From Calliopum simillimum (Eukaryota > Arthropoda > Insecta > Diptera > Lauxaniidae): a DNA stretch of 64,000 nt. Below, one piece after another: positions 23,661 to 34,660 of this stretch. The notes under the pieces were generated by a model. The model ran no database searches. It had not been told where the DNA came from and saw nothing but the letters and a program-made list of their open reading frames with translations. A program made the position numbers and the translations under genes. Where the stretch lies: positions 118,558,897 to 118,622,896 of the forward strand of contig OX638370.1 of NCBI GenBank assembly GCA_951812925.1. Direction: 5' to 3'. Position 1 is the first letter of the stretch. Each line of letters opens with the position of its first letter.

Positions 23661-25900
23661 AGCTTGCTTTAATACTCACTCTCTCCTCTTCGACGAAGAG
23701 TCTCTCTATTCCGAATTAAATTGAATCTCTCTACTTTGCTCAATATTTATTCTTTTCACAGACTCTCCTGCTATTTTAAGCAGCATCAGCCACTTACTTA
23801 AGGACACAAAAATAAACAAACAAATAAACAGCGAAGCAAATGCAGTGCACAATAAAATAAACCAGCAAAAAGCAACAGAAAAAAGAAACAGGATCTGATC
23901 CATCCACAAGCAAACAAATAAAGTTTAACCCCGAACTCGAATACAACATAAGGATTTTGAACGCACAAACAAACCAAAAACAAAATCCTTAGACACACTT
24001 TAACTGCACAGAGACACATCTATAGTATATTCAAGGACGAAAGTATCAACAACAGCAACGACGACAAGCGTATCATGCGACTAAGGAAAGAAAAAAGCAT
24101 GCGAAATCCAGGAAAAACTTAGAAAATGCTAAAGAAAAAAAAAAGTTGTATTTTCCCGACCTACAAATAAAGAGGGTAAATTTTATATCCTGTTGGAGTA
24201 TGTGTGTTTGAGTTTGTATATCCTTAGTACATTTTACTGCCAAAGCGTATAAAGGAAGCGCCAACGACAACAGCAACAACAACAACAACAACAACAACGG
24301 CAAGTAAAAAGCATTACGCTGAATCCTTTATCCCTTTATCTGGATTTAACTCTAATCCCATCAGCCAAAATGAAGAGAATTCCAAACAGCAGTAGGACGA
24401 GTGAGTGAGGATGAGTGAGCGGAGCGCTGCATAAGTGTGTGGCGAGGATGAATATGAGGCACGAGATCCCCTGTGAGCTTGTGCAAAATAAGCAAATGTT
24501 AAAAGTTGAATGCGAATGTGATGGCGGCAGTGGTGGTGTTGATAGTGAAACAGCACTGTGTGTCGTCATAGTGGGGGTTGTGGGCCATGCTGTCTGGCAG
24601 CATTTGAGACTCAGCGTCTGCTCTTCCTTTGACGACGATTATCTAAAGGTTCTGCAGCTGTTATGGTAGTCGTGGATAATGAACAGGGGGTGGGGTGGAA
24701 ACATACAAATGGGGCTGTTGATGGTGGTTTAGTGAGATAAAGGATTTAATGCGCTGCCAAAAATTTCTAAGAAAATCTACTGAGTGTGAGTCGATAGCGA
24801 TTTAGATGAATACGAAAATAAAGGATTACTAAGCAAATATTTAAACAATGATGACTTTAAAATGAGCGCCAGTGCTATGAAAAGAATTTAGGAACAATAT
24901 TTTCGTTTAACGCATTTTAGACAGTGGTTCATAGAATAAGCATTTTCGTAATATTTGACTACATATTTCATATGCTGCTTGATACTTTTCGGTTCGATTA
25001 GGGGTCGTTCTTTATTGATAAAGAGTAAATGCCTTTTCTTTTTAATTTTCGTTGTTAGTAATACAAATTTTTGCTACACTAGACCACAACTTTAATTTTT
25101 AAATTGAAATTTATTTTCCACAAATTTGCTTCAATCTCGAATAAGTAAAAGTCTTTAAGCATTACTCATTTGACTTGCTGTAAAAGTTATAACCTTATAT
25201 TTTTTTAACATAAATCCAAGGCTATAGTTTATGTTGACGTGCAGCTTCTCCCGCTGTCGACCTCGACGATGGCATGTGAGTTTTGCCACAATAAACTTGG
25301 CAACACTGTCGCATTCAACCAGAGGCAGCATAATCAATGCCAGAGATCCAGACGGCAACAATGTACTTTGCCAGAGTTTTAAATCCACAAAAGCTTATCT
25401 TTCTGCTGCTGGCTCTGCCGTTATCGAAGCGGAAGCTGCGAAGGATTTATTTGCGAATATTTGTTAATGTATATGTATTTGTATATGTGTGTGTGTGTTG
25501 CGTGTTGGCATATATTCTTGCGCTTACATACATATGTATATAAATTAAATAGCACCAACAACATCAATTGCTAAAACACACTTTCATACATTCCATTATG
25601 CAGCTTAATTTTGTCGCTGTTGCTGTCGCTTTTCATCATTTACAAATATTCTTTACGCCATAATTGTTGTTATTGTTTTTAAGTTGTTGTCTGTGATTGT
25701 TTAATAATACAGTGAGAGAAAAATATGAACATTTTTGTCTGTGATCTTTTTCATTTATAACCTCTTAAAGGATCTAAAAATGGTCAATTTATAATAATAT
25801 TTGCAAAAGTTAGTGACACTTCAGAACTATCATCCTCGCTTATCACGTAAATCGTCGTAAATGTCGTATGAGTAACTTAAATTTGTATTGAAAAAAAATA
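23661..25900. other. noncoding DNA with (AAC)n microsatellite
   Basis: No exon was seen. The stretch holds (AAC)n at 24266-24298 and a more GC-rich segment 24330-24680 whose open frames on both strands are mutually exclusive. ATCCTTTA/TAAAGGAT motifs occur near 24326, 24740 and 24818. Confidence 0.45.
24266..24298. repeat. (AAC)n microsatellite
   Basis: CAG then CAAC/AAC units run to ACAACAACGG, giving poly-Leu on the minus strand. It is not a gene. Confidence 0.85.
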
Positions 25901-25914
25901 ATATGTCTATAACT

Positions 25915-26935
25915 TTTGTGTGGCACCCACTATTGTATGTGGCACCCCAGGTGATATCGCACCAATACTTGCAGCTTTCGTAGCATTCAAGTATGGAAAA
26001 ATTTCATTCGGTTTCGCGAAAGACTTCATGGTAAATAGTTCGTTTACCTGCAGTTGCAATAATTATTTGCGTGCGGTATTTTTTCGAAAAAATCTTAACT
26101 TTAACCGCTGACTTTACTTGCACATATTTTAGAGGGGCGGCAGGTTAGTTTTTGATACATTTTTATAGGGCATACTGATACATCAGAATAAACAGAATTG
26201 AATGTGATACAAGCGTGAGTGAACATCTTCATTCATATAACAAAAATCAGGAGTGGCACCCAATTAAGTGATATGATTCAGGTGCCATTTTTCCCTTTGC
26301 ATTTTATAAAATATTTGGGATACATTGCACTCAGTACCTTCAATGATTCCTTTTACATTTTTGACTGTTTTATTTTGTGGTATTCTCTTTTATTTTAAAA
26401 AAGTCTTGGAGACTTTGAATACTAGTGACGTCATACCAGAAACGGTGTTAAGTGAAATTTCGGCTGTATTACCGACATCGAACACAAGAAAAAAAAAAAC
26501 GGAAAGAGTTCTTACATCTTCTGACAATGTGGTCTAGTAAAAAAAAACTTGAAGCAGAAAAAAAACAAAAGCAATGTATAGTCGTTCTAAAGAAGAGGAC
26601 TTATATATAAAAATAAAGTGGTTTCTAATTATGCTACTGTCAAGAAAACATTTTATTTCAAAGTGAATCTATCTCTGCGTTGGAGGCAGAGAAGACTATA
26701 CAAAACCGCTAAACCAGAACTTTAGAACCAGGGTGCCAAGTCACCCTTCATATGGTGCAATATCACACTTACTGTCGGGTGATATGGCACTTTGTAGCAT
26801 TGTTTTAAAATGTAAAAAAAAAAACATATTTGCAATAATTTTTGTTTTAGTTGAAGTACTGCTTTTGTCAAAAAAGGTGTGATATTCCACGGGCTTACCC
26901 TAAAAACAAAGCTGCCCAAAAAATGCCGACGCCCA
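25915..26935. mobile_element. degraded transposon with iterated GGTGATATGGCAC motif
   Basis: GTGGCACCC, GGCACCCCAGGTGATATCGCACC (25930-25962), GGCACCCAATTAAGTGATATG and GGTGCCA (26256-26287), GGGTGCCAAGTCACCC (26731-26746), GGTGCAATATCACAC (26755-26769), GGGTGATATGGCAC (26778-26791) and GGTGTGATATTCC (26876-26888) recur in both orientations around a transposase-like relic. Clear termini and a target duplication were not found, so the limits are approximate. Confidence 0.55.
26325..26630 (+). pseudogene. pogo/CENP-B-type transposase C-terminal relic
   Basis: A frame from 26325 to 26537 ends with VLPTSNTRKKKTERVLTSSD. After a one-base frame change near 26526 the adjacent frame continues SSKKKLEAEKKQKQ to about 26590. 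The order of a basic linker, then (I/V)LTS(T/S), then a Lys/Glu-rich tail recalls the C-termini of pogo/Tigger transposases; this is recognition by eye. The DDE catalytic region is not visible, so only the last part of a dead gene remains. It sits inside a repeat with many copies of a short motif, consistent with a pogo-type mover that uses TA targets. The initiator Met of the frame is probably fortuitous. Confidence 0.5.
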
Positions 26936-27412
26936 CAAAAAAAAAGGTTTTGTTATTGCATTGGTATATTTTCAGGTAAAAATAGTTCATGTTGTGAACT
27001 AAAAAATTGATTTATTCCAAAAAAAAAACGAAATCTAAAACCACTTTTCGCCACCAAGTCTTTAGTTTGGATGAGAAAACTTTTCTTTCAATCTCACAAA
27101 AATTTTTTGAGTGTAGTTTAAATCCGAAAATCGTATTTCGAGGCAAATCCCCTCAAAAGAAATTCCCAATATGAAAATAATAGAAAAATATTTTTCTCAG
27201 TGTTCTTCAAGTACTTATATAAATGTATGCGTATTTCTTTTGTTGTTATTGTTGTTGTTTTTACTGGCAAAAACTTTCATTCGTATCGATTTTGGGATTA
27301 AAATTTGAACTTTGTTTTCAACTGTATGCCACCGCAACATCACGATGTGCGTGCAACAACAAAAAAATCCAACAATAATACAATACTTTCCACTAGAAAA
27401 AGGATATGGGCA
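26936..27412. other. noncoding DNA, no gene seen
   Basis: This is AT-rich sequence with a short GTT repeat near 27241-27258 and no gene. Confidence 0.5.
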
Positions 27413-27750
27413 GATTAGGGTGTATTATGTATATGAAGCAAAATCCGCCGTGTGTAAAAGCTGAAAATTTTTTAGTAACCGATTTAGCTCAAATTTGACG
27501 ATATTGGATCATTTGTTGTTAAAATACAAGATATTAAAGTTGGCAATTTTTCAAATATTCATAGGAGGGTTGTTTTTTCAAAAGTTCATAATTTACATCA
27601 AACTTTTCATAACTACATATAAGAAACTTATCGCTTTCATTTTTAAGTGTTCTTTTTATTAAAAAATATTACAACTTTTTTTTCACCAAAATTTTAAAAA
27701 TTTAAAAATACTTTTGCATTTTTTTAAAAAAAACCCTTACTTTTAATTGA
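27413..27750 (+). mobile_element. degraded relative of the CATTAGGGTG foldback element
   Basis: AGATTAGGGTGT at 27413, GAAGCAAAATCCGCC, GCTGAAAATTTTTTAGTAAC, TTTAGCTCAAATTTG and TTTTTAAGTGTTCTTTTTAT follow the same order as in the complete element at 61608-62061 (TTAGGGTGTC, GAAGCAAATCACGCC, GTGAAAATTTTTTTTGTCAC, TTTGCTCAAGTTTGG, TTAAAGTGTTCTTTTTAT). The right arm is missing or unrecognisable. Confidence 0.6.
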
Positions 27751-27781
27751 AGAACTAGTTTATAAGCATTGAAATGATATG

Positions 27782-28166
27782 TGAAATAAGATGGGATTCA
27801 GTCGCTAAATGAGAATTTTTGGCTGTTGAACATCCGCGGCAGGCAAAATATTTTTTTACTCAAGAGCAAGGCGTCTTACGAATTTGTATACTAGGTATAA
27901 AATGCTTAGAATGATTCAAGAAATGCGTGTGATTTTTTTGGGAGTTTTGTGGTAAGTTTTCGATTTTTTTTTTGAACAATTTTTAATGTTTTTCAAAAAA
28001 AAAAATAAAAAATGTTCACGTATTCCTTGAACGATTCTAAGTTTTTTATACCTAGTAGACATTTTCGTTAGATGCATTTCTCTTGAGCTAAAAAAAGCGT
28101 TTTGCCTACCGCGGGCGTTCAACAGCCAAACACTCTCATTTATTAACCGAATCCCATCTTAAGTCA
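27782..28166. mobile_element. foldback element, family shared with 42.6-43.1 kb
   Basis: AAGATGGGATTCAGTCGCTA, GGCTGTTGAACATCCGCGGC and AGGCAAAA on the left arm recur inverted on the right as TTTTGCCTACCGCGGGCGTT, CAACAGCCAAACACTCTCAT and GAATCCCATCTTAAGTCA. A central inverted pair, ATGCTTAGAATGATTCAAGA against TCCTTGAACGATTCTAAG, is also found in the copy at 42640-43110. There is no open frame of significance. Confidence 0.75.
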
Positions 28167-29099
28167 AAAAGCATTGCTCTGAGAATTTTTTACAAATATT
28201 TTCCACAAAAATAGTAAAAAGAATAAAATTGGATAAAATCAAATCGTTGAAATTCGAGCACAGAGCTTTTGAAACAAATCTTGGAAACTTTAAGGGTTCA
28301 CAGTTTGATTTCATTTTCTAAAAGAATTAAATTCAGTCCGATTGATTCCTGCTTGGCCTTATACTACATATTTTAACTAGCGAGTTTAAGAAAAAAAAAA
28401 AAGTAAAACACTCTAATGCAAGCACACATACAAACAAACCAAATTATACACGTTCATTCATTTAGCATTAAGGATATGCGTTCATTCAGTATACGCGCGC
28501 GCTTATTATACGCGATTATTTTAATGATAATAATGAATATCTGTGGGATACGCAATGTAGCGCCGCGTATCTACGTTGATTCTTTATATGGCAATCGCTG
28601 CTGCTGTGAATTTAAAAGCTTTGCCGCTTAAGCAGCGAAAAAATATGAAGCAGCAGCAGAAATTATGGAGCTGTGGCTGGCAACGATGGATTGTTGCTAT
28701 GGATTTCTATAATGAGTTGTATTATGCTATTGTTGTTGTTATTGTTGTTGTTTTCCCTTCCTATTAATAGCCCCAATTTAATCCGTTATTATTTTGTATA
28801 GCAGCGCTCTGCGTTATCCTTTATCCTTTTTACCATTTGCGCTTAATGTGAGACCGTCGAACACTCCAACCATTACCACCAGGCTGGGCGCACTTATTTC
28901 CTTAGTCCTTTATATTTCACGTTATTGAGGATTTTACGCTTTAAAAATGATTTTAAAAATTTTTTTAAAAATATTTAAACACCTAATGTCACCAAATAAG
29001 TAGCTCAAGATATAAAAGAGTTTTCTTAGAAAACAAAAAATAAAAAGAAAACTACACTGTGAAAAACTTTTACATATAAATTGCAATGAATAATAGCGT
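28167..29099. other. noncoding DNA, no gene seen
   Basis: Nothing recognisable was seen apart from a CAG/GTTGTT-rich patch at about 28595-28755. Its overlapping small frames lack coding features. Confidence 0.5.
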
Positions 29100-29720
29100 G
29101 AATTGGATGTTAATCGTAAGTCATTAAAAGATAATTCTAGTGAAAGTGTTACCTTTGGCCTGGCAAAAAATTATATGCATACATGCAGCATTTTGGAAAT
29201 TTTTTTTTGTATGGGAGTTGCCAAGTCTTTTTATTTGAAATCACAGTTTTGCTCAGACGTTGCGCTGACTATTTTTAGTGTCTGTGTGTTTTGATAATCT
29301 CAAAAACCTCTTTCAGCATAGCATTTGGAAATTTTTGCTTATATGGGAGGTACCACGTCCTCTTGTACGAATTCTTCTCGTTTTTGCTCGGAATTTGTAC
29401 ATAACACCATTATTTGTGTGTTTTTTGGTTATGTTATCATAAGTAATGCGTTTTAGATTTATAAATAAATTTTTTGTATGGGCGGTAGGCGTGTCCACCA
29501 ACCGATGTCGCTCATTTTGCGATGAAACTATTCTAAAAAATTTATCCAATTATATTGATTAGTTTTCCTGTAAAAAATATTCCCACGGACTGACGGACAT
29601 AGCTATATCGATTCAGGAGGTGAGGCTGAACAAGAATATACATTTATAGTTTTCCATATCTACAACGCATCCTTCTCTGCGTCACAAACGAACAGGCAGA
29701 GCGAGCATACCCTGGGTGTA
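29100..29720 (+). mobile_element. dispersed fly repeat, copy 1
   Basis: The order CTTTGGCCTGGCAAAAAAT, TATGGGAGGTACCACG, TTGTATGGGCGGTAGGCGTG, TATATCGATTCAGGAGGTGA, CAAGAATATACA, CCTTCTCTGCGTCACAAACG, ATACCCTGGGTGTA is repeated at 41790-42477. This is a dispersed repeat of a kind widespread in flies, and its class is not assigned here. It encodes nothing recognisable. Confidence 0.75.
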
Positions 29721-31283
29721 ACATTTGTAAACAAACAAGAAAGAAGGATATTCAGGCATGTTCTCAATTCCAATTATGATCGGAATCAGAATGGAATCAA
29801 GCTTAAAGTGCTCTGGATTTCATAAAATAATATGGAATCAAAATTTTATTGCAATAATTAAAATTAACAACTGATTTCAATCAGATGTGGTGTTCAATAT
29901 CGAAATAAAAAGCTCCTTAAGATTGAGTCCATCAAAGTCAGAATTGAGAACATGCTTGATGGTTTTTTTTTTCGTTTTTGATCTGAAATCGCTTGCAACA
30001 ACCCAAGAAGAGCGGCCACATATCTTTGGCAGTGCAAGTCTATCGGGAACTGTAATTTTGAAAACGAAATAAATTGGTGCGCTCTTCATAATTCAAGTGA
30101 TGATAGTTCATAGATTTCGTGAGAGCGGAGCAACAATTAAATGTTGAGCCGAACTTTCTCAGTGCATGTGCTGAAATGCCAAAAATAATCGCAAATTAAC
30201 TTTCGACACAGAGCTGTAGCTAAGTTTTTTCACTTAAAAACAGCCAATTGCGCTAGGATTAAGCAGCTGCAACTTCTTTTCTGTCAGTGTAGTTAATGAA
30301 CTCTTGGCGCTAACTTCCTGCATAACTCGGCTAAGAGTTTTTTTAACCCTTTCGTTGACTTAATTAGCCACATTAAATGCAAAATTTTTTAATGTCGTTG
30401 CTTTATTCCTTTTGTGTACGCAATCCGAAAGAGGGTTACACTTTAGTTTTAGCCTATAATTTGATTAATTATAATAAAATTATCCCTTTTCACAAAAGCA
30501 AGGATGCCATAAAACTTTTCAACATCATATGTCCGAACAATTCCTACTAATCTTAAAATCGTGCTTTTGTTTCGATATTGAAATTATGGAACTTTTTTTT
30601 TTTTTTCCTTTTGCCTTAGTCCTATATTTCACTACAAATTTTTAAGTTCAACCTCAAAATCGACAAAATAATCGAATGAAAAATTAAAAGCTTAATCTCA
30701 AAGCATTGCGCCAGCAAATAAATGTTGGTAAGGACGAAAAATGTTAAAACAACAGAGCAGCGAAAACAATAGACAACGCACGCATTATGTGCAGGTGTAT
30801 TGGTATGTATGTATGTAACTGTATGCAGCAGGCAAAATCATGCATTCAAATTAAATCCTTGCGTACACATAATCGCGAAACATGTCCTGGCAAAAAAGGA
30901 TTAAGAATTTTTGTTGTATGCCTATGGTTTGGAAATGGCAGTAGGCGCGTGAATAAAAGTTTTTTTTTTTTTTTTTTTTCAGTAGCGGGATGAAATGCGG
31001 CGAGTGAGAGAAGTGAAACGGTGGTTGTGCTATTCATCTGTCCAGAGAAATTGTATTTATTAAATGCGGAACAAAAGTTAGAAAAATGTACAAACAAAGC
31101 TGTGGTCGAGAAAATGAGATGCCCACAAGGAAAATACACAAAATGATAATGAATGATCGTCGACTGAAAGTGCGCAAGTAGCAGATATGGAAGGCGTTTC
31201 AGAAGGTGTTGGACTTTTTTTTATACATCAAAAATCGAAAAACAATTACGATTGGAATTATTGATCATTGATATACAATGAAA
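29721..31283. other. noncoding DNA, no gene seen
   Basis: The stretch contains homopolymer T at 30593-30606 and 30960-30979 and no supported gene. The 97-residue minus frame at 30846-31139 carries poly-Lys from the T run and has no splice or domain support. Confidence 0.5.
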
Positions 31284-31808
31284 GTTAGGGCGCTGGAGGC
31301 GGGAAAATTATGTGATAACATTGTTTGCCAGAAGATGATATTTGTGAAGGTTAAAGTACTTAAATCAATCAATTTGTTGTTGATTTTTAAAATGGCGGCT
31401 TTTCAAAAATGTAAAACATAGTGGTTGAAGTTTGTAATAACATCGCCTCTGCCAACTATTTTAAAAATTTTAGTAAGCTTAAAAAATAAGGTAAGTGCAA
31501 GTGGCAGACATTTTTCGTTCTGCGTTTTTGAGTTATTATTTTTTTTCAAAATTTTTATGACAAAAAAAAATTATGTGATTTCATTGTCAGGCAGACTACG
31601 TTTTATGTGAAACTGACATCAGAAGAAATAATAAAAATTATGTCTGCCATTTCGATATTATTCAAAAAATAACTGTAGTTTTGTAAAAATGTAAAAAAAA
31701 CATCACTTTATTAAGTAATTTCATCGTGTCTACCATGAAAATATAAGTGACAGATGATTTGCGTCCTGATTTTTTAAAGACAGGCATTTTAAAAAATTTT
31801 GCCATAGG
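31284..31808 (+). mobile_element. iterated-motif repeat, copy 1 (plus orientation)
   Basis: GTTAGGGCGCTGGAGGCGG, GATTTTTAAAATGGCGGCTT, TCAAAAATGTAAAA, TAATAACATCGCCTCTGCCA, ACTATTTTAAAAATTTTAG, CAGACTACGTTTTATGTGAA and CCTGATTTTTTAAAGACAGG align in order with the reverse complement of 37985-38479. Variants of TAATAACATCGTGTCTGCCA recur several times inside (about 31311, 31436, 31575, 31715). No transposase frame. Confidence 0.75.
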
Positions 31809-33099
31809 ACGGAGTATAATCAGTTATGTAACTAGACCAAGTTTAAATTGGGATATCTTCTGAACTATTAGTCGTATGAAAAAAATTTTTATGTATGCAA
31901 TTTTTAGGGCTACAAGATCGCTCTTAAACATTTTTGAGTAAAAGTAAGCGTAAGCGAACCATTTACAAAACTGGTATTCATCTCCCGAAAAGTATCCACG
32001 TTTAAGTTACGTTTTTGAAAAATTTTAAAGTCATTTAGGCTTGATATATCTATCAGATGGCACCTAACAATTTAAGCGTTGCCAATTCCAATTCCAATTC
32101 TTAAGACACAATCTACTTATAAGGCGATAAATTCATAAATTACCCCAAAATCACAAAAAAAAAAGTTCAAAAATATTTATGTCGAGATATTTGTCACTGG
32201 ACTGAAACATTTTTACAGACTTCCTGAAATTTCAGTTATGAAAAGTGCGTACAATGAAAACATTTTTTTATTAAAGTATTTCCTCGACAGTGCAGATTTA
32301 TCACAAAAGACATGGTATACATGTATGTCAGCTAGAGCGCGCGCTTATCACTGAAATGAAATCTAAATCCTTATGGAAATCCGTATGCATATCCTGTCAC
32401 TAAAACATACATACGTACATATACGTGCTATCTTTATTGAGTGTATTTGTTGCTATAAATGTCGATATAATTTTATATCCTTTTGTATCACGCAAGGGAT
32501 TTAGTTTTTTTTTATTCCGATTTTTTTTTTCTGCCAGAGTTTAGCACTCGACTGCGTAAATCTTTTATGCGTTGTTTTCTTATTTTATCCATTTATTCAG
32601 TCATTCATCTACATGTGAGTGCATTTGTTTGTTGGGTTTATTCTGTATCCTTTTTATTATCCTGTTTTATATAATATATATATAGTACTTTTGTATTTGC
32701 TCTTGTGTGTGTGTGTATGTATTCCTGGGTGTCCTTGGGCATTAGTGCTCATCGATGTGGTTTTTTGTTATTAATCCTATTGCCATATGTGTGCGTGCCA
32801 GGATATACGTGGATAACATACTTGAAAGGATTATGGAAGAGAAATAACAAAGTGAGAAGAAAAGTTTGAAATGGCAGCAGCAGCGGTTATTTCTAGCTTT
32901 AATTTTAGAAAAATGTATCCTTTTTACATTTAATGTTAATGCCCATAGAGCGCAACTTTGATCGTTATCCTTTAATCCTTCAGTTACGCAAATGATTTCA
33001 CTTTATCATATATGCTAAGTTTAACCCTTTTAGAAAGTGATTTCTTTTTTTAAGTGTATAGAAATTGGAAAAGTGTTTTGTTGAATCCTTTTTGTGAAA
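31809..33099. other. noncoding DNA, no gene seen
   Basis: AT-rich sequence with ATCCTTT/AAGGATTA octamers near 32825 and 32968-32976 and a TG-rich patch at 32705-32720. No gene. Confidence 0.5.
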
Positions 33100-33326
33100 C
33101 ATTTGTTTATGAGAATTCTTTCGGATTGCTTTCTCATCCACCTTGTTCTACAGATTTGTATCCAAGCGACTTGTACTTGTTAGGAGACCTAAAAAAATAT
33201 CACTGAGAAGAGATTTAGTTCAAATGAAAAGGTGATCGCCGAAAAAAAACGACAATTTTGAGGCCAAATTTAAATCGTTCTACAACAAGGGTTTCGAAAT
33301 GTTAGAGAAGCGCTTTAATGATTGAG
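33100..33326 (+). pseudogene. mariner transposase C-terminal relic
   Basis: Reading from about 33113, the translation gives LLSHPPCSTDLYPSDLYLLG then DLKKYH and a stop. After a frame change it continues LRRDLVQMK and, in a third frame, NFEAKFKSFYNKGFEMLEKR followed by FND and a stop at 33324-33326. This order matches the end of mariner (D34D) transposases: HPPYSPDLAPSD, with the third catalytic Asp in PSD, then the LK.. and ..FY..GI..LE.RW tail. Here PSD is kept but the frame is broken at least twice and the N-terminal two thirds is absent, so it is a dead fragment. The sequence following it recurs at 7230-7325. Confidence 0.85.
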
Positions 33327-34450
33327 TCTTGTTCATCAGACTCGGGAGCAATGCACTAAATATTTTGTTTTCTCTGTATGCGGTTTGCCTTGTTTTTGTA
33401 ATTTTGTGGGTGTTTTACATTAACACACTGAACAATAAGCTCAAACCAAATATATCATCTGATCCATGCTTGTGGGTAGCAAATAAAGCAAACTTTTGTT
33501 TGTCTCCTCCCCCCTTACAAAACAAAAATACAAAAATATTTCTAAGAAGTAAATTTTTTGAAACTGTTATTGCGCAATCATGCCCGTAGACTTGAAGGAA
33601 ATGTGATAATTTTTTAACGAACCTTAAGCTTTATGCCTCAGGAATTTGCTGCTGCTAATATGCCTAAGAACCAACATTCTCAACACTTAACTCTTGGTTA
33701 GTTGTATTAACATTATTAAAAGTAAAATACAATATTTTACCACTTGAGTGCTCATTTGTAGTTTTACAGGCAGCCAACTCACCCCCTTCAATGCAGCAGG
33801 AGTGCACCTATGGAGCAGAAAAAGCTGCTCATAAATATTTTGTTTCCCAATACAGTTGAGTTGCGAATTAAAGTAAGCGATTTTCATATGAGTACTCATA
33901 TGAAGCTTTCTACCGCAACTAAGAAAACGCACAGCTTATTTGTCGTACCATCCGTTCGTCTGTCTTTTTGTCTGTCTGTCTGTTTGGGGAGGAGGAAGGA
34001 ATCGTTATACGTATTAGAAATTTTAATCCGTTTATAATACGCACATTTAAGTGTATGCAAAACACAAAAGGTGATACCTTGGCCCGATCGACAAAAGACA
34101 GGCTGGCATCGACTGAATGAATGCTTGGATGATTTTGCTGCAACTGAAGAATGAGTGTATGTATGTGGTAGTGTGCACGCCAGGCGTAGGGATTATGGAT
34201 TTGTGCTACCAAAATAGTAGCAATATCGGATGCATGTGTAAGTTTTTGCGTCTGTGCGAATCTTTGTGATGCAGCAAACAAACATTTGAATTTTCAAAAT
34301 TTGTCCCAATTCAATATGTTTAAGCAAGTTCAGATTTATCATACGTATAAAGAGCTTATACACTCAGAAAATGCAAAAAAAAAACACTTTACTTGACATA
34401 AATATCAAAACAAAAGTTAACAAAAAGTAGCATAAAAATTACAACAAAAA
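33327..34450. other. noncoding DNA downstream of the mariner relic
   Basis: 33386-33470 is shared with 7230-7325. The rest has no recognisable gene. TCTGTC-type simple repeats occur at 33957-33985. Confidence 0.5.
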
Positions 34451-34660
34451 ACTCACATGCGACAAAAATTGCATGAGACAAAAAACTTGAATGACACAAA
34501 AAAATCTTAAGAGACAAAAACTGCATGAGACAAAAAACGCATGAGACAAAAAAACGCATTAGGCAAAAAACTCGCATGAGACAAAAAAACGCATTAGACA
34601 AAAAACTCGCATGACACAAAAAATCGCATGAGAAAAAAATTTGCATGAAAAAAAATGTCA
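34451..34660. repeat. minisatellite, ~17-bp unit GCATGAGACAAAAAAC
   Basis: About a dozen imperfect head-to-tail units of GCATGAGACAAAAA with C/CTC linkers are present, in variants such as GCATTAGACAAAAAAC and GCATGACACAAAAAAT. It yields a repetitive Cys/Phe-rich minus-strand frame that is not a gene. Confidence 0.9.

Noticed and set aside
29877..30089. 70-residue minus-strand frame containing GRSSWVVASDFRSK
   Set aside because: It looks more protein-like than its neighbours, but no family was recognised and no splice sites or duplicate copy support it.
30346..30440. Second TTAA piggyBac-type MITE (TTAACCCTTTCGTTGAC ... CCGAAAGAGGGTTAC)
   Set aside because: The right flank is not TTAA and the end repeats need gaps to match, so evidence is too weak.
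34451..34660. CRISPR-like array
   Set aside because: Units are contiguous and degenerate, without unique spacers, in a eukaryotic genome; it is a minisatellite.
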